From assembly GCA_049276455.1 (NCBI GenBank), contig JBASWL010000021.1, forward strand, positions 1 to 64,000: 64,000 nucleotides of DNA, given 5' to 3'. A program made the position numbers and the translations under genes. Below, piece after piece: positions 23,740-31,007 of the stretch. The notes beneath the pieces are model-generated. The model was not told the origin of the DNA and did not search any database. It saw nothing but the letters and a program-made list of their open reading frames with translations. How positions within the stretch are numbered: position 1 is the first letter of the stretch; each line of letters begins with the position of its first letter. Origin of the DNA: Georgfuchsia sp049276455. GTDB taxonomy: Bacteria; Pseudomonadota; Gammaproteobacteria; Burkholderiales; Rhodocyclaceae.

Positions 23740-25073
23740 GTGGAAAATACAACCTGCTGCTGGTCGACGACGACAAGGATTTGCTCAAGCTATTGACCAT
23801 ACGGCTCGAGGCCGCTGGCTATGCGGTAACAGCGGTCAGCAGCGGAGGAGAGGCGCTGGCGCGCATCGGTATCGAGCGGCCAAAACTGGTGATTACAGAC
23901 ATGCGCATGCCGGGCATGGATGGCGCGGCGCTGTTTGACGCGATACGCGTTAGCCACCCTGCTCTGCCAGTGATGATTCTTACTGCGCATGGCAGCATTC
24001 CCGATGCAGTCGACGCTACGAATCGAGGCGTTTTTGGCTATCTGACCAAGCCCTATGACGCAAAAAACCTGATTGAACAAATCGAGCGCGCGTTGAGCCT
24101 TTCTGCCAATCCTGTTGATGGTGGCAGTATTAATGACTGGCGCCGCGAGATCGTGACGCAGAACGCGGTGATGGAAGATGTGCTGGCTCAGGCCAAGCTT
24201 GTTGCTGCCAATGACGTCAGCGTAATGCTGGCCGGCGAATCGGGCAGCGGCAAGGAAATCGTAGCGCGCGCCATTCATCGTGCCAGTCCGAGGCATGACG
24301 AACCTTTCATCGCAGTTAACTGCGGCGCAATACCGGACAACCTGCTTGAGTCCGAATTGTTCGGTTATGTACGCGGCGCTTTCACTGGCGCCAACAAGGA
24401 TTACAAGGGTCTGTTGCGCGAGGCCGATGGTGGCACACTGTTCCTCGACGAGATCGGCGACATGCCGCTGTCCTTGCAAGTCAAGCTGTTGCGCGTACTC
24501 GAAGAACGGGAAGTGCGGCCGGTCGGTTCGGCGTCAACCTATCCGGTCGATATTCGCGTCATCAGTGCGACCCATCGCGATCTGGAAAAGGAAATGGCGG
24601 AAGGCCGTTTTCGCAGCGACCTGTTCTACCGTCTCAATGTTGTGATGCTGGCACTACCGTCGCTTGCCGAGCGCCGGGACGATATCCCCCTGCTCGCAAA
24701 CCATTTTCTCAAGAGTGTTGCCACACGTTATCGCAAGGAGGTCAATGCGTTTGCGCCCGATGCGATGGACATGCTGGTACGCGCCAGTTGGCCGGGCAAT
24801 GTCCGTCAATTGTTGAATGTGGTGGAACAGGCAGTGGCATTGTCCACTGCGCCAATTATCCCCTCGACACTGGTGCAAAAGGCAATCCGTGAACTTGAAG
24901 ACATCGTACCTTTCGACGAAGCCCGGCGGCGATTCGAAGCCGCCTATCTGACGCAACTGCTAAAGTTGACCGGCGGCAATGTTGCACAAGCCGCCAAGTT
25001 GGCACAACGCAACCGTACCGACTTTTATAAGCTGTTACAGCGTCACGCGCTGGAGCCCGCTCTCTTCAAATAG
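23736..25073 (+). CDS. Sigma-54-dependent response regulator, QseF/GlrR type
   Basis: A 445-residue NtrC-family activator. The receiver domain (about 1-120) has the acidic cluster VDDDKD and phospho-acceptor Asp55 in TDMRMPGMDG. The AAA+ domain (about 140-370) has Walker A GESGSGKE, the sigma-54-contacting loop GAFTGA, and Walker B-like GGTLFLDEIGDM. A Fis-type helix-turn-helix ends the protein (GGNVAQAAKLAQRNRTDFYKLL). Translation is coupled to the QseG-like gene. The rpoN gene is about 9 kb away, and a candidate -24/-12 promoter lies 240 bases downstream, before the SlyB-like gene. Confidence 0.93.
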   Translation: MSGKYNLLLVDDDKDLLKLLTIRLEAAGYAVTAVSSGGEALARIGIERPKLVITDMRMPGMDGAALFDAIRVSHPALPVMILTAHGSIPDAVDATNRGVFGYLTKPYDAKNLIEQIERALSLSANPVDGGSINDWRREIVTQNAVMEDVLAQAKLVAANDVSVMLAGESGSGKEIVARAIHRASPRHDEPFIAVNCGAIPDNLLESELFGYVRGAFTGANKDYKGLLREADGGTLFLDEIGDMPLSLQVKLLRVLEEREVRPVGSASTYPVDIRVISATHRDLEKEMAEGRFRSDLFYRLNVVMLALPSLAERRDDIPLLANHFLKSVATRYRKEVNAFAPDAMDMLVRASWPGNVRQLLNVVEQAVALSTAPIIPSTLVQKAIRELEDIVPFDEARRRFEAAYLTQLLKLTGGNVAQAAKLAQRNRTDFYKLLQRHALEPALFK

Positions 25074-25379
25074 CGCGCTTGTCGCCTTATGGCGACATAT
25101 CAATCTCAGGCATTTTATATAGTTACCTTGCATGGTGCACTGCCGCCGTCTCCATGCGGCGACATGGCGAAGCGCAACCATTGCCTACAGTCTGTCATAA
25201 CTCGCTGTTTGTTATATGAAAATAGATTAGGCACGGCTATTGCGAGAGATCAGTCAGATGGCTCCATGAAGTGGACGTCATCGGTAGTGCAGTGGTGAGT
25301 ACATAAATTTTGGCAATCGCTTGGCAAGGATTTCGATCCCCAGCTGTTGCCCGCAAATCGCTAACAGCAGGAAATCAAA
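25074..25379. other. Intergenic stretch holding a hairpin and a candidate sigma-54 promoter
   Basis: About 306 AT-richer bases follow the response regulator. GTCGCC-TTAT-GGCGAC (25081-25096) forms a hairpin directly after its stop codon and may end the transcript, although no T-run follows. The only other clear element is the -24/-12-like sequence at 25311-25326, listed separately. No convincing gene was seen. Confidence 0.5.
25311..25326 (+). promoter_or_regulatory. Candidate sigma-54 (-24/-12) promoter
   Basis: TGGCAATCGCTTGGCA matches the TGGCAC-N5-TTGCA pattern with the GG and GC dinucleotides exactly 12 bases apart; the -12 element has one mismatch (TGGCA for TTGCA). Transcription would begin near 25336, about 45 bases before the SlyB-like start codon. 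The neighbouring sigma-54 activator makes it a plausible local target. Confidence 0.5.
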
Positions 25380-25868
25380 ATGGAAATTCATGACCGGCCA
25401 AAATTGCTTTACCCCTCCATGGTAATTGCGGCGATTGCAGTCACTATCTTCAGTTTGCTTGGCATTGCCACGATTACCGGCGTACTGCCCTCCGCGCATT
25501 CAGAAATGCGCGATGCCTCGTTAGCCGGAACTCAAGCGGACTATGGTTCCATGACGCAGGAAAAACTGGCAGCGGTTTGTCCCAGTTGCGGAATCGTCGA
25601 ATCCATTCGCGTAGTTCAGGTCAATAGAGAAGCTGGCGATATCGGTGTAGCTGCCGGGAGCAATGGCATCGGTCGCGGGAATGGCCGCTCTATCGCAATG
25701 CTCACCGGCAATGAGATCGAGAAGAACACCTGGAAGCGCACTAGCTATCGCATTCGCGTTCGCATGGCCGACAACAGCATTCGCACCTTGTTCCAGCGAC
25801 AAGCTCCGGCATTCTCGTCTGGAGATCGCGTCAAGATTGTTGGCGGTAGTCTTGTGCTCCAATCGTAA
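25380..25868 (+). CDS. SlyB-like membrane-anchored envelope protein
   Basis: A 162-residue protein with one N-terminal membrane segment (about 14-37) and no lipobox. The rest resembles the SlyB/PcpY outer-membrane lipoprotein family: VCPSCGIVESIRVVQV, then a short glycine-rich stretch (GVAAGSNGIGRGNG), then GNEIEKNTWKRTSYRIRVRMADNSIRT and the GDRVKIVGG end. The long glycine zipper of true SlyB is reduced, so it may not insert in the outer membrane. AGGAAATC precedes the start. A candidate sigma-54 promoter lies 54 bases upstream, and the next gene follows after 12 bases. Confidence 0.75.
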   Translation: MEIHDRPKLLYPSMVIAAIAVTIFSLLGIATITGVLPSAHSEMRDASLAGTQADYGSMTQEKLAAVCPSCGIVESIRVVQVNREAGDIGVAAGSNGIGRGNGRSIAMLTGNEIEKNTWKRTSYRIRVRMADNSIRTLFQRQAPAFSSGDRVKIVGGSLVLQS

Positions 25869-25880
25869 GAGAAGACCATC

Positions 25881-26240
25881 ATGTTGGAATCCGCAGGAAT
25901 TGCCAAGCCGGAATTACTGGCATCGACCGTGATCGGAACGGTCTTCTTGTTCAATGGAATGGTGTATCGCATTTGCGCTGGTTCGGCAGTTGCCGTTAAG
26001 GTTGCTACAGTGAAGGCGCTGAACCGGATGCGCATCAATGTCAAGTCGATTGACCGGGATGCCGGGCAGGAAGTCATCTTTGCAACTTCAGGAGAGCGCA
26101 GTGTAGAAGTGCGTGTTGAAACTCTCAATCCGCAATCGGTGCGGATGCGTATCAGTGCGCATCAGGGCGAACAGGACGATGTAGAGACTGCCGCCGAGAT
26201 CATAGCCAGTGCCGAGCGACTGCTTGCCCAACCGGTTTGA
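25881..26240 (+). CDS. Small protein of unknown function, probably membrane-anchored
   Basis: A 119-residue protein with a hydrophobic stretch at about 13-37 (ASTVIGTVFLFNGMVYRICAG), followed by an alpha/beta segment. That segment (VKALNRMRINVKSIDRDAGQEVIF, VEVRVETLNPQSVRMRIS) faintly recalls DUF3568-type envelope proteins; the resemblance is weak and I do not assign a family. It begins 12 bases after the SlyB-like gene and should share its transcript, so it may belong to the same envelope response. Confidence 0.6.
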   Translation: MLESAGIAKPELLASTVIGTVFLFNGMVYRICAGSAVAVKVATVKALNRMRINVKSIDRDAGQEVIFATSGERSVEVRVETLNPQSVRMRISAHQGEQDDVETAAEIIASAERLLAQPV

Positions 26241-26260
26241 ATCGTTTTATAAGACCATAT

Positions 26261-26276
26261 GGCGACAGGAGTCGCC
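26261..26276 (+). terminator. Hairpin after the SlyB-like operon
   Basis: GGCGAC-AGGA-GTCGCC is a perfect 6-bp stem 20 bases past the stop codon, followed by CGCTCTTTCATC. The T content downstream is modest, so termination is possible but unproven. Its arms repeat those of the hairpin at 25081-25096. Confidence 0.4.
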
Positions 26277-26318
26277 GCTCTTTCATCTAGCCCTGAACAA
26301 CCAGGACTTATTGTCTTA

Positions 26319-28082
26319 TTACGATGCTGTGGCGCGTTTCAATGCAAGAATGAATTGTTCTGGCGGTTGGTAGCCGATGACGCGCAGTTCCTGATTCTCG
26401 ATACCTTGCCCATTGAAAAACAGGATTCCCGGAGGACCAACCAGGCCAAAACGCTTCAGAAGCGCAATGTCCTCTTCGGTATTTGCGGTTACATCCACTT
26501 GCAGCAGGGTGAAACCGGCGAGCACCTTTTTTACCTCGGCATCCTCGAACGTGTTGCGCTCCATTTCCTTGCAACTGGCGCACCAGTCCGCATAGAAATC
26601 GAGCATTACTGGCTTGCCGGAATTTTTCAAACGCATATCGAGGTCCGCTCGCGAGGCAACGCGTTCAAAATGAGCTGAGGTTTCTGCCATAGCCGTCTGG
26701 CCAAGAAATGCGAGTGGACGTAGTGGGTCGCGCGAGCCGCCGAGCGCACCGGCCAGCATCGCCGCGCCGGCCAGCAACATCGCCACGCCGATGCCTTTCC
26801 AGAATTTCTGCCAGCCGCCAGCGTGTGTCGGCAATGAATCGAGCGCATGCATAAAGATCGCCGGTACGATCAACAACGTCGCCCAGCCCAGCAACTGCGC
26901 CCAAGCCGAAATCACCGGACTTACCAGCCACAGCGCCGTGGCCAGCAACAGCACGCCGAAAAATTTCTTCACGGCGTCCATCCATGGCCCGGTCTTCGGC
27001 AGCAGCGAGCGCGAGAACATGCCGACGACAAGCAGCGGCGCGCCCATGCCCAGCGCCATTGCGAACAGGGCACTGCCGCCGAGTACTGCGTTGCCAGTCT
27101 GCGCTATGTAAAGAAGTGCACCGGCCAGTGGTGCCGCCACGCAGGGTCCGATAATCAGCGCCGAAAGCGCACCCATGGTCGCAAGTGCCATCATCGACCC
27201 TTTGCGGTGATTCGCCGTTTCAGACAGACGACTCTGCAAGGCGCTGGGCAGTTGCAGTTCGTAAAAGCCGAACATCGATAGCGAGAGCACGACGAAAATC
27301 AGCGCGAAACTGCCGAGCACCCAGGCGTTCTGCAAGGCAGCCGACAGCAGCGTGCCGGAATAACCGGCGGCCACGCCAGCCGCGGCATAGGTCGCTGCCA
27401 TGCCAAGTACATAAGCCAGAGTGAGTGCAAAGGCGCGCGCATGGGTCACCGCATGACCGTGGTTGACAATGATCCCGGAGATGATGGGCACCATCGGCAG
27501 CACGCAAGGCGTGAAGGAAAGCAGCAGGCCAAAACCGAAGAAACTTGTCAGCACCAGCCACAGGCTGCCGCTGCGCAGCAGGCGACTGGCACGGGAAGTG
27601 TCGTTGCCGTTGTCAAAGGGTTTCAGTTTGCCCACAGCGGGCCCCATGGCCGGACTGGCAGTCAAGTCGACGATGGCTTGTTGTGACAAGGGCGGATAGC
27701 AGATGCCGAGATCCGCGCAGCCCTGCACTTTAGTTTTCAGGGTCCAGCTCAAGGTACCCGGCGGCACCTCGAAGGGAATCAGCACTTTCACTTCATGGCG
27801 ATAGGTTTCTACCCTGCCAAGGTTGGGATCGTCGTGCAAGTCGCCGGGCGGGGTTTGCGCGGCACCGAGCTTGACCGTCGCGGGTTCGGCGGCGAACTTG
27901 AAGCGCTCGCGATACAGATAATAATCATCCGCGATCTGCCAGCGCGCCTCGACCAGGCCCGGCTCGACCACCCGCACCGAAGTGAGAAGAAAGGCCTGTT
28001 CAGGCTCAAGAGGCGTATCGGCTGCAAATGCCCCACCCTGGATAACAAGCAGCAACAGAAATGAAAAAAAACGTATCAACAT
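26319..28082 (-). CDS. dsbD: Thiol:disulfide interchange protein DsbD
   Basis: Transfers electrons from cytosolic thioredoxin across the inner membrane to periplasmic DsbC/CcmG partners. The 587 residues comprise a signal peptide (about 1-21), an N-terminal periplasmic domain with the cysteine pair in CADLGICYP, an eight-segment membrane domain starting FFGFGLLLSFTPCVLPMVPI with its partner Cys in GPCVAAPLAG, and a C-terminal thioredoxin domain with CASC at 501-504. All three redox cysteine pairs are present. Its start overlaps the cutA stop, a pairing common in proteobacteria. Confidence 0.96.
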   Translation of the reverse strand: MLIRFFSFLLLLVIQGGAFAADTPLEPEQAFLLTSVRVVEPGLVEARWQIADDYYLYRERFKFAAEPATVKLGAAQTPPGDLHDDPNLGRVETYRHEVKVLIPFEVPPGTLSWTLKTKVQGCADLGICYPPLSQQAIVDLTASPAMGPAVGKLKPFDNGNDTSRASRLLRSGSLWLVLTSFFGFGLLLSFTPCVLPMVPIISGIIVNHGHAVTHARAFALTLAYVLGMAATYAAAGVAAGYSGTLLSAALQNAWVLGSFALIFVVLSLSMFGFYELQLPSALQSRLSETANHRKGSMMALATMGALSALIIGPCVAAPLAGALLYIAQTGNAVLGGSALFAMALGMGAPLLVVGMFSRSLLPKTGPWMDAVKKFFGVLLLATALWLVSPVISAWAQLLGWATLLIVPAIFMHALDSLPTHAGGWQKFWKGIGVAMLLAGAAMLAGALGGSRDPLRPLAFLGQTAMAETSAHFERVASRADLDMRLKNSGKPVMLDFYADWCASCKEMERNTFEDAEVKKVLAGFTLLQVDVTANTEEDIALLKRFGLVGPPGILFFNGQGIENQELRVIGYQPPEQFILALKRATAS

Positions 28083-28405
28083 GTATGTGCTTCCCGGGTT
28101 TCTTCGGCGATCCAGTGCAGATAGGCAGGCAGCCCCTTGCTTGCGGAGACAGCGACAATCTCTGGAAGTTCGTAAGGATGCTGCGCGCGGATGGCCTGTT
28201 CCAGCGCTGGATAGCGATCCGAAGTGGTTTTGATCAGCAGCGGCACTTCTTCAGCACACTCTATTTTTCCCTGCCAGCGATAGACGGAACGGCACGGCGC
28301 AAGAATATTGACGCAGGCCGCCAGGCGGTTTTCGATCAAGTCTGACGCAAGTGTCTGCGCACTGGCTGCATCAGGAAAATGGGTGAAAACGAGCAGGGTT
28401 TCCAT
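28076..28405 (-). CDS. cutA: Divalent-cation tolerance protein CutA
   Basis: A 109-residue trimeric PII-like protein. Family features are LLVFTHFPDAASAQTLASDLIENRLAACVNI at the N-terminus, SVYRWQGKIECAEEVPLLIKT in the middle, and HPYELPEIVAV near the end. CutA is linked genetically to copper tolerance, but its biochemical role remains uncertain. The gene overlaps the start of dsbD by 7 bases and the two are probably transcribed together; the NodJ-like permease gene ends 73 bases upstream. Confidence 0.95.
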   Translation of the reverse strand: METLLVFTHFPDAASAQTLASDLIENRLAACVNILAPCRSVYRWQGKIECAEEVPLLIKTTSDRYPALEQAIRAQHPYELPEIVAVSASKGLPAYLHWIAEETREAHTC

Positions 28406-28478
28406 GGCCGTATTCTACCGCCACACTTGGAATCGTCTGAGATGTCGTTCCCGTTGCTTGCCGCTGAATAACTGGGGC

Positions 28479-29270
28479 TTACTTGAGCAAGCGCCTGCGT
28501 GCGAGCTTCAACGCAATGGCGAAAGCGACCATGGTGATGGCGGCGAGAACCAAGATATGGAGTAGCGCACTGTCCGGCCACTGGCCCGCAAGCAGCGGCC
28601 GCACCAGCAATACGGCATGGGTGAGCGGTAGTGCCTGAGCTGCTGCCTGCAAAGGTAGCGGCAACTGCGAGAGCGGGAAAAATACGCCGGAGAGCAGCGT
28701 CATCGGCGTAATGAACAGCGTGAAGTAGTACATGAAAAAATCATAGGAGGGCGCCAGCGTGGTCACGATCAGGCCCAGCGCGCCAAAGGCGAGACCAACC
28801 AAAAACACCACCGGCAGTACGGCCAGCGCGAGCGGCGAGTGGGCCAGGCCGAGCAGCACGATGACGATGAAGATCGCCGTGCCCGACAGCAGCGACTTGG
28901 TGGCCGACCATACCAGTTCACCGGCCACCACGTCGTCAAGCGACAGCGGCGCATTGATGACGGCTTCCCAGGTGCGCTGCACATGCATGCGCGAAAAGCC
29001 AGAATACAGAGTTTCAAAGGTCGCGGCATTCATGGTGCTTGCACACAACGTACCGCCCGCGAGGAAGGCAATGTAGGAGCCGCCATTCACCTGCGGCATC
29101 AGTGATCCCAGGCCGTAGCCAAGGCCGAACATGTAGATCATCGGATCGGCCAGATTGCCCAGCACCGAGGGAATCGCCAGCTTCTTCCAGACCAGGAAAT
29201 TGCGCCGCCAGACATTTATCCAGCGCAACGGCCACAAGCCTTGGGCGGTGTTTGAAATCACGGCGCTCAT
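28479..29270 (-). CDS. ABC-2 type permease, NodJ-like
   Basis: A 263-residue inner-membrane permease with six predicted membrane segments and the ABC-2 profile: an N-terminal WRRNFLVWKKLAIPSVLGNLADPMIYMFGLGYGLG stretch, FETLYSGFSRM, and LFITPMTLLSGVFFPLSQLP late in the sequence. These match the NodJ subfamily. I chose the ATG at 29270 because GGGAGG lies 4 bases upstream; the ATG three bases earlier would crowd it. It follows the ATPase gene by 25 bases and forms an exporter with it. In rhizobia NodIJ exports Nod factors; in betaproteobacteria the substrate is unknown. Confidence 0.9.
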   Translation of the reverse strand: MSAVISNTAQGLWPLRWINVWRRNFLVWKKLAIPSVLGNLADPMIYMFGLGYGLGSLMPQVNGGSYIAFLAGGTLCASTMNAATFETLYSGFSRMHVQRTWEAVINAPLSLDDVVAGELVWSATKSLLSGTAIFIVIVLLGLAHSPLALAVLPVVFLVGLAFGALGLIVTTLAPSYDFFMYYFTLFITPMTLLSGVFFPLSQLPLPLQAAAQALPLTHAVLLVRPLLAGQWPDSALLHILVLAAITMVAFAIALKLARRRLLK

Positions 29271-29295
29271 CATGCCTCCCTTTCTCGACAAATCC

Positions 29296-30267
29296 TCAGT
29301 CGCGCAAATCTCTGCCGGTCAACTTGAGAAACACGTCTTCCAGAGTTGCCGGTCGATGCAGTACGCGCAAACCCGGCCGTGCGGCGAGATGTTTGAGCAG
29401 ATCGGCCGGTTCATCGACATAACAGAACAGCGTCTCGCCGGTCATTTCGCAACGCAGCGCATGTTGTCCGGCTTCGCTGCGCGCCCACTCGATCGACTGC
29501 GTATCCCCGGTGTCGCCAAATATCTCGACCACGTGCGGCTCGATATGTTGCGCGATCAGCTCGCGTGGCGAACCCTGCACGACGATGCGGCCGGCATCCA
29601 TGATCGCCAGCCTGTCGCACAGTCGCTCGGCCTCGTCCATGAAGTGCGTCGTTAGCAGAATGGTCTTGCCCTCGGCGATGAGCCGCTTGAGCCGATCCCA
29701 GATCAAATGCCGGGCCTGCGGATCAAGACCTGTGGTGGGCTCGTCCAGCAGCAGCAGGTCGGGGTCGTTCACCAGTGCCCGTGCCAGGGTAAGACGGCGC
29801 TTCATGCCTCCCGACAGTGTGCGCAGCCCGGTCTTTTCCTTGCCGGCCAAACCGGCGAATTCAAGCAGGTCGGGAATGCGCGAACGGACATGCGCGTCGC
29901 TGAGGCCGAAGTAGCGGCCATACACCAGCAGGTTCTCGGCGACGGTGAAATCCGGATCGAGATTGTCGAATTGCGGCACCACGCCAACGCGGGCTCGCGC
30001 ACTGCGCGCCTGCTGCGGCACTGGTGCGCCGACCAGCGAGACGGTGCCGCTATCCGGCGTGGTCAGTCCCAGACAGCAGCGCAGCGTGGTGGTCTTGCCG
30101 GCGCCGTTGGGCCCGAGCAGTCCGAAGCACTCGCCGCGCCTGAGTTCGAACGAAATGCCGGCGACAGCTTCGCGACTGTCATAGGATTTGACAAGATCCC
30201 GAACCGAAAGCGGTGAATGATTCAACGTAACGTGCTGATTGACGGACGCCGGAACAGGTGATGCCAT
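29296..30267 (-). CDS. ABC transporter ATPase, NodI-like
   Basis: A 323-residue ATP-binding subunit for the adjacent NodJ-like permease. It has Walker A GPNGAGKTTTL, the Q-loop region VGVVPQFDNLDPDFTV typical of NodI/DrrA-type exporters, signature LSGGMKRRLTLARAL, Walker B DLLLLDEPTTGLDPQ and the switch His in LLTTHFMDEAE. The ATG at 30267 gives MASPVPASV; no strong ribosome site was seen, and the conserved part begins at about residue 19. The order ATPase then permease matches nodIJ-like operons. Confidence 0.91.
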   Translation of the reverse strand: MASPVPASVNQHVTLNHSPLSVRDLVKSYDSREAVAGISFELRRGECFGLLGPNGAGKTTTLRCCLGLTTPDSGTVSLVGAPVPQQARSARARVGVVPQFDNLDPDFTVAENLLVYGRYFGLSDAHVRSRIPDLLEFAGLAGKEKTGLRTLSGGMKRRLTLARALVNDPDLLLLDEPTTGLDPQARHLIWDRLKRLIAEGKTILLTTHFMDEAERLCDRLAIMDAGRIVVQGSPRELIAQHIEPHVVEIFGDTGDTQSIEWARSEAGQHALRCEMTGETLFCYVDEPADLLKHLAARPGLRVLHRPATLEDVFLKLTGRDLRD

Positions 30268-30429
30268 GAGTGGAAGAGCCAAAACGATGTATCGGTTTTT
30301 GATTTTACAGGGAGCCGGCGCAATCCACATTCCTGACCATCAACTACCGCTTTTGCATTGATGAGGCCCGACCTGGAAACAATCTAGTGCAGTGTTGCAA
30401 TCTTGGTGGAACACTCAATAAAAAGCCCC

Positions 30430-30518
30430 CGTCATTGCGAGTGAAGCGAAGCAATCCATGGTGCATGCAAAATCAAGCGCTTGTGGATCGCCACGTCCCT
30501 GCGGGACTCGCGATGACG
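30430..30518. repeat. Palindromic intergenic repeat of the CGTCATTGCGAG family
   Basis: An 89-base element whose ends are inverted: CGTCATTGCGAGT at the left and ACTCGCGATGACG at the right, with one G-U-type mismatch. The inner part GAAGCGAAGCAATCC is typical of a dispersed repeat seen in many bacterial genomes. A degenerate partial copy lies at 47085-47110. It separates the NodI-like gene from the PIN-domain gene. Confidence 0.75.
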
Positions 30519-30536
30519 AACTTATTCAGCGCTTCC

Positions 30537-31007
30537 CTAGGCAAGATCAACGGCTGTCAGTCCTGCCAGCACCGCATCCGGAGTGACAATATGGAACAGG
30601 CCGGCAAGCTTGTTTCTTCTTGCCATTTTCAACAGTGCCTTGTCTGCCGTGACCAGCCACCCGGCGCCCGCATTGCTTGCGAGTTCGAGGAATTTCTGAT
30701 CGTCGCGGTCGGAACAGCGTGGCAAGGCGACAGGAAATGTCTTGCGCGGGTGACTGGCCCGGGCAGTGGTGCTGTAATCGGAAAGGATTTGCGCCTGCCG
30801 TTCTGCGCTGAGCTTGAACTGGCCATAGCCAAGTACGCGCTTGAATTCGGCAAGGCAGTGTTCATCGGTGAGTGCAACCCATTCGCCGCGATCAATCGGC
30901 TCGCGCAGCGGCGCAAACTTGCTGTCCGCGAATACCCAGAGCGAGAGCAGCACGTTGGTGTCGAACACCACGCGTGCCGCTGTGCCGTCGAGTCCGCGCC
31001 GAATCAC
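30537..31007 (-). CDS. PIN-domain protein, putative toxin-type RNase
   Basis: A 156-residue protein of the PIN fold (COG1569-like putative toxin group). The acidic active-site residues are in VVFDTNVLLS (about residues 13-22), LTDEHCLAEF, CSDRDDQKFLELA and WLVTADKALL. The start is a GTG overlapping the phaC stop by 4 bases (GTGA), so its translation probably follows PhaC. No antitoxin-like small gene was seen on either side. Its target is unknown; it could be a domesticated ribonuclease rather than a toxin. Confidence 0.83.
   Translation of the reverse strand: MIRRGLDGTAARVVFDTNVLLSLWVFADSKFAPLREPIDRGEWVALTDEHCLAEFKRVLGYGQFKLSAERQAQILSDYSTTARASHPRKTFPVALPRCSDRDDQKFLELASNAGAGWLVTADKALLKMARRNKLAGLFHIVTPDAVLAGLTAVDLA

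Noticed and set aside
21704..25073. NtrB-NtrC nitrogen regulators
   Set aside because: The kinase is membrane-bound with a periplasmic sensor and a lipoprotein gene lies between the pair, which fits the QseEGF order rather than the soluble NtrB.
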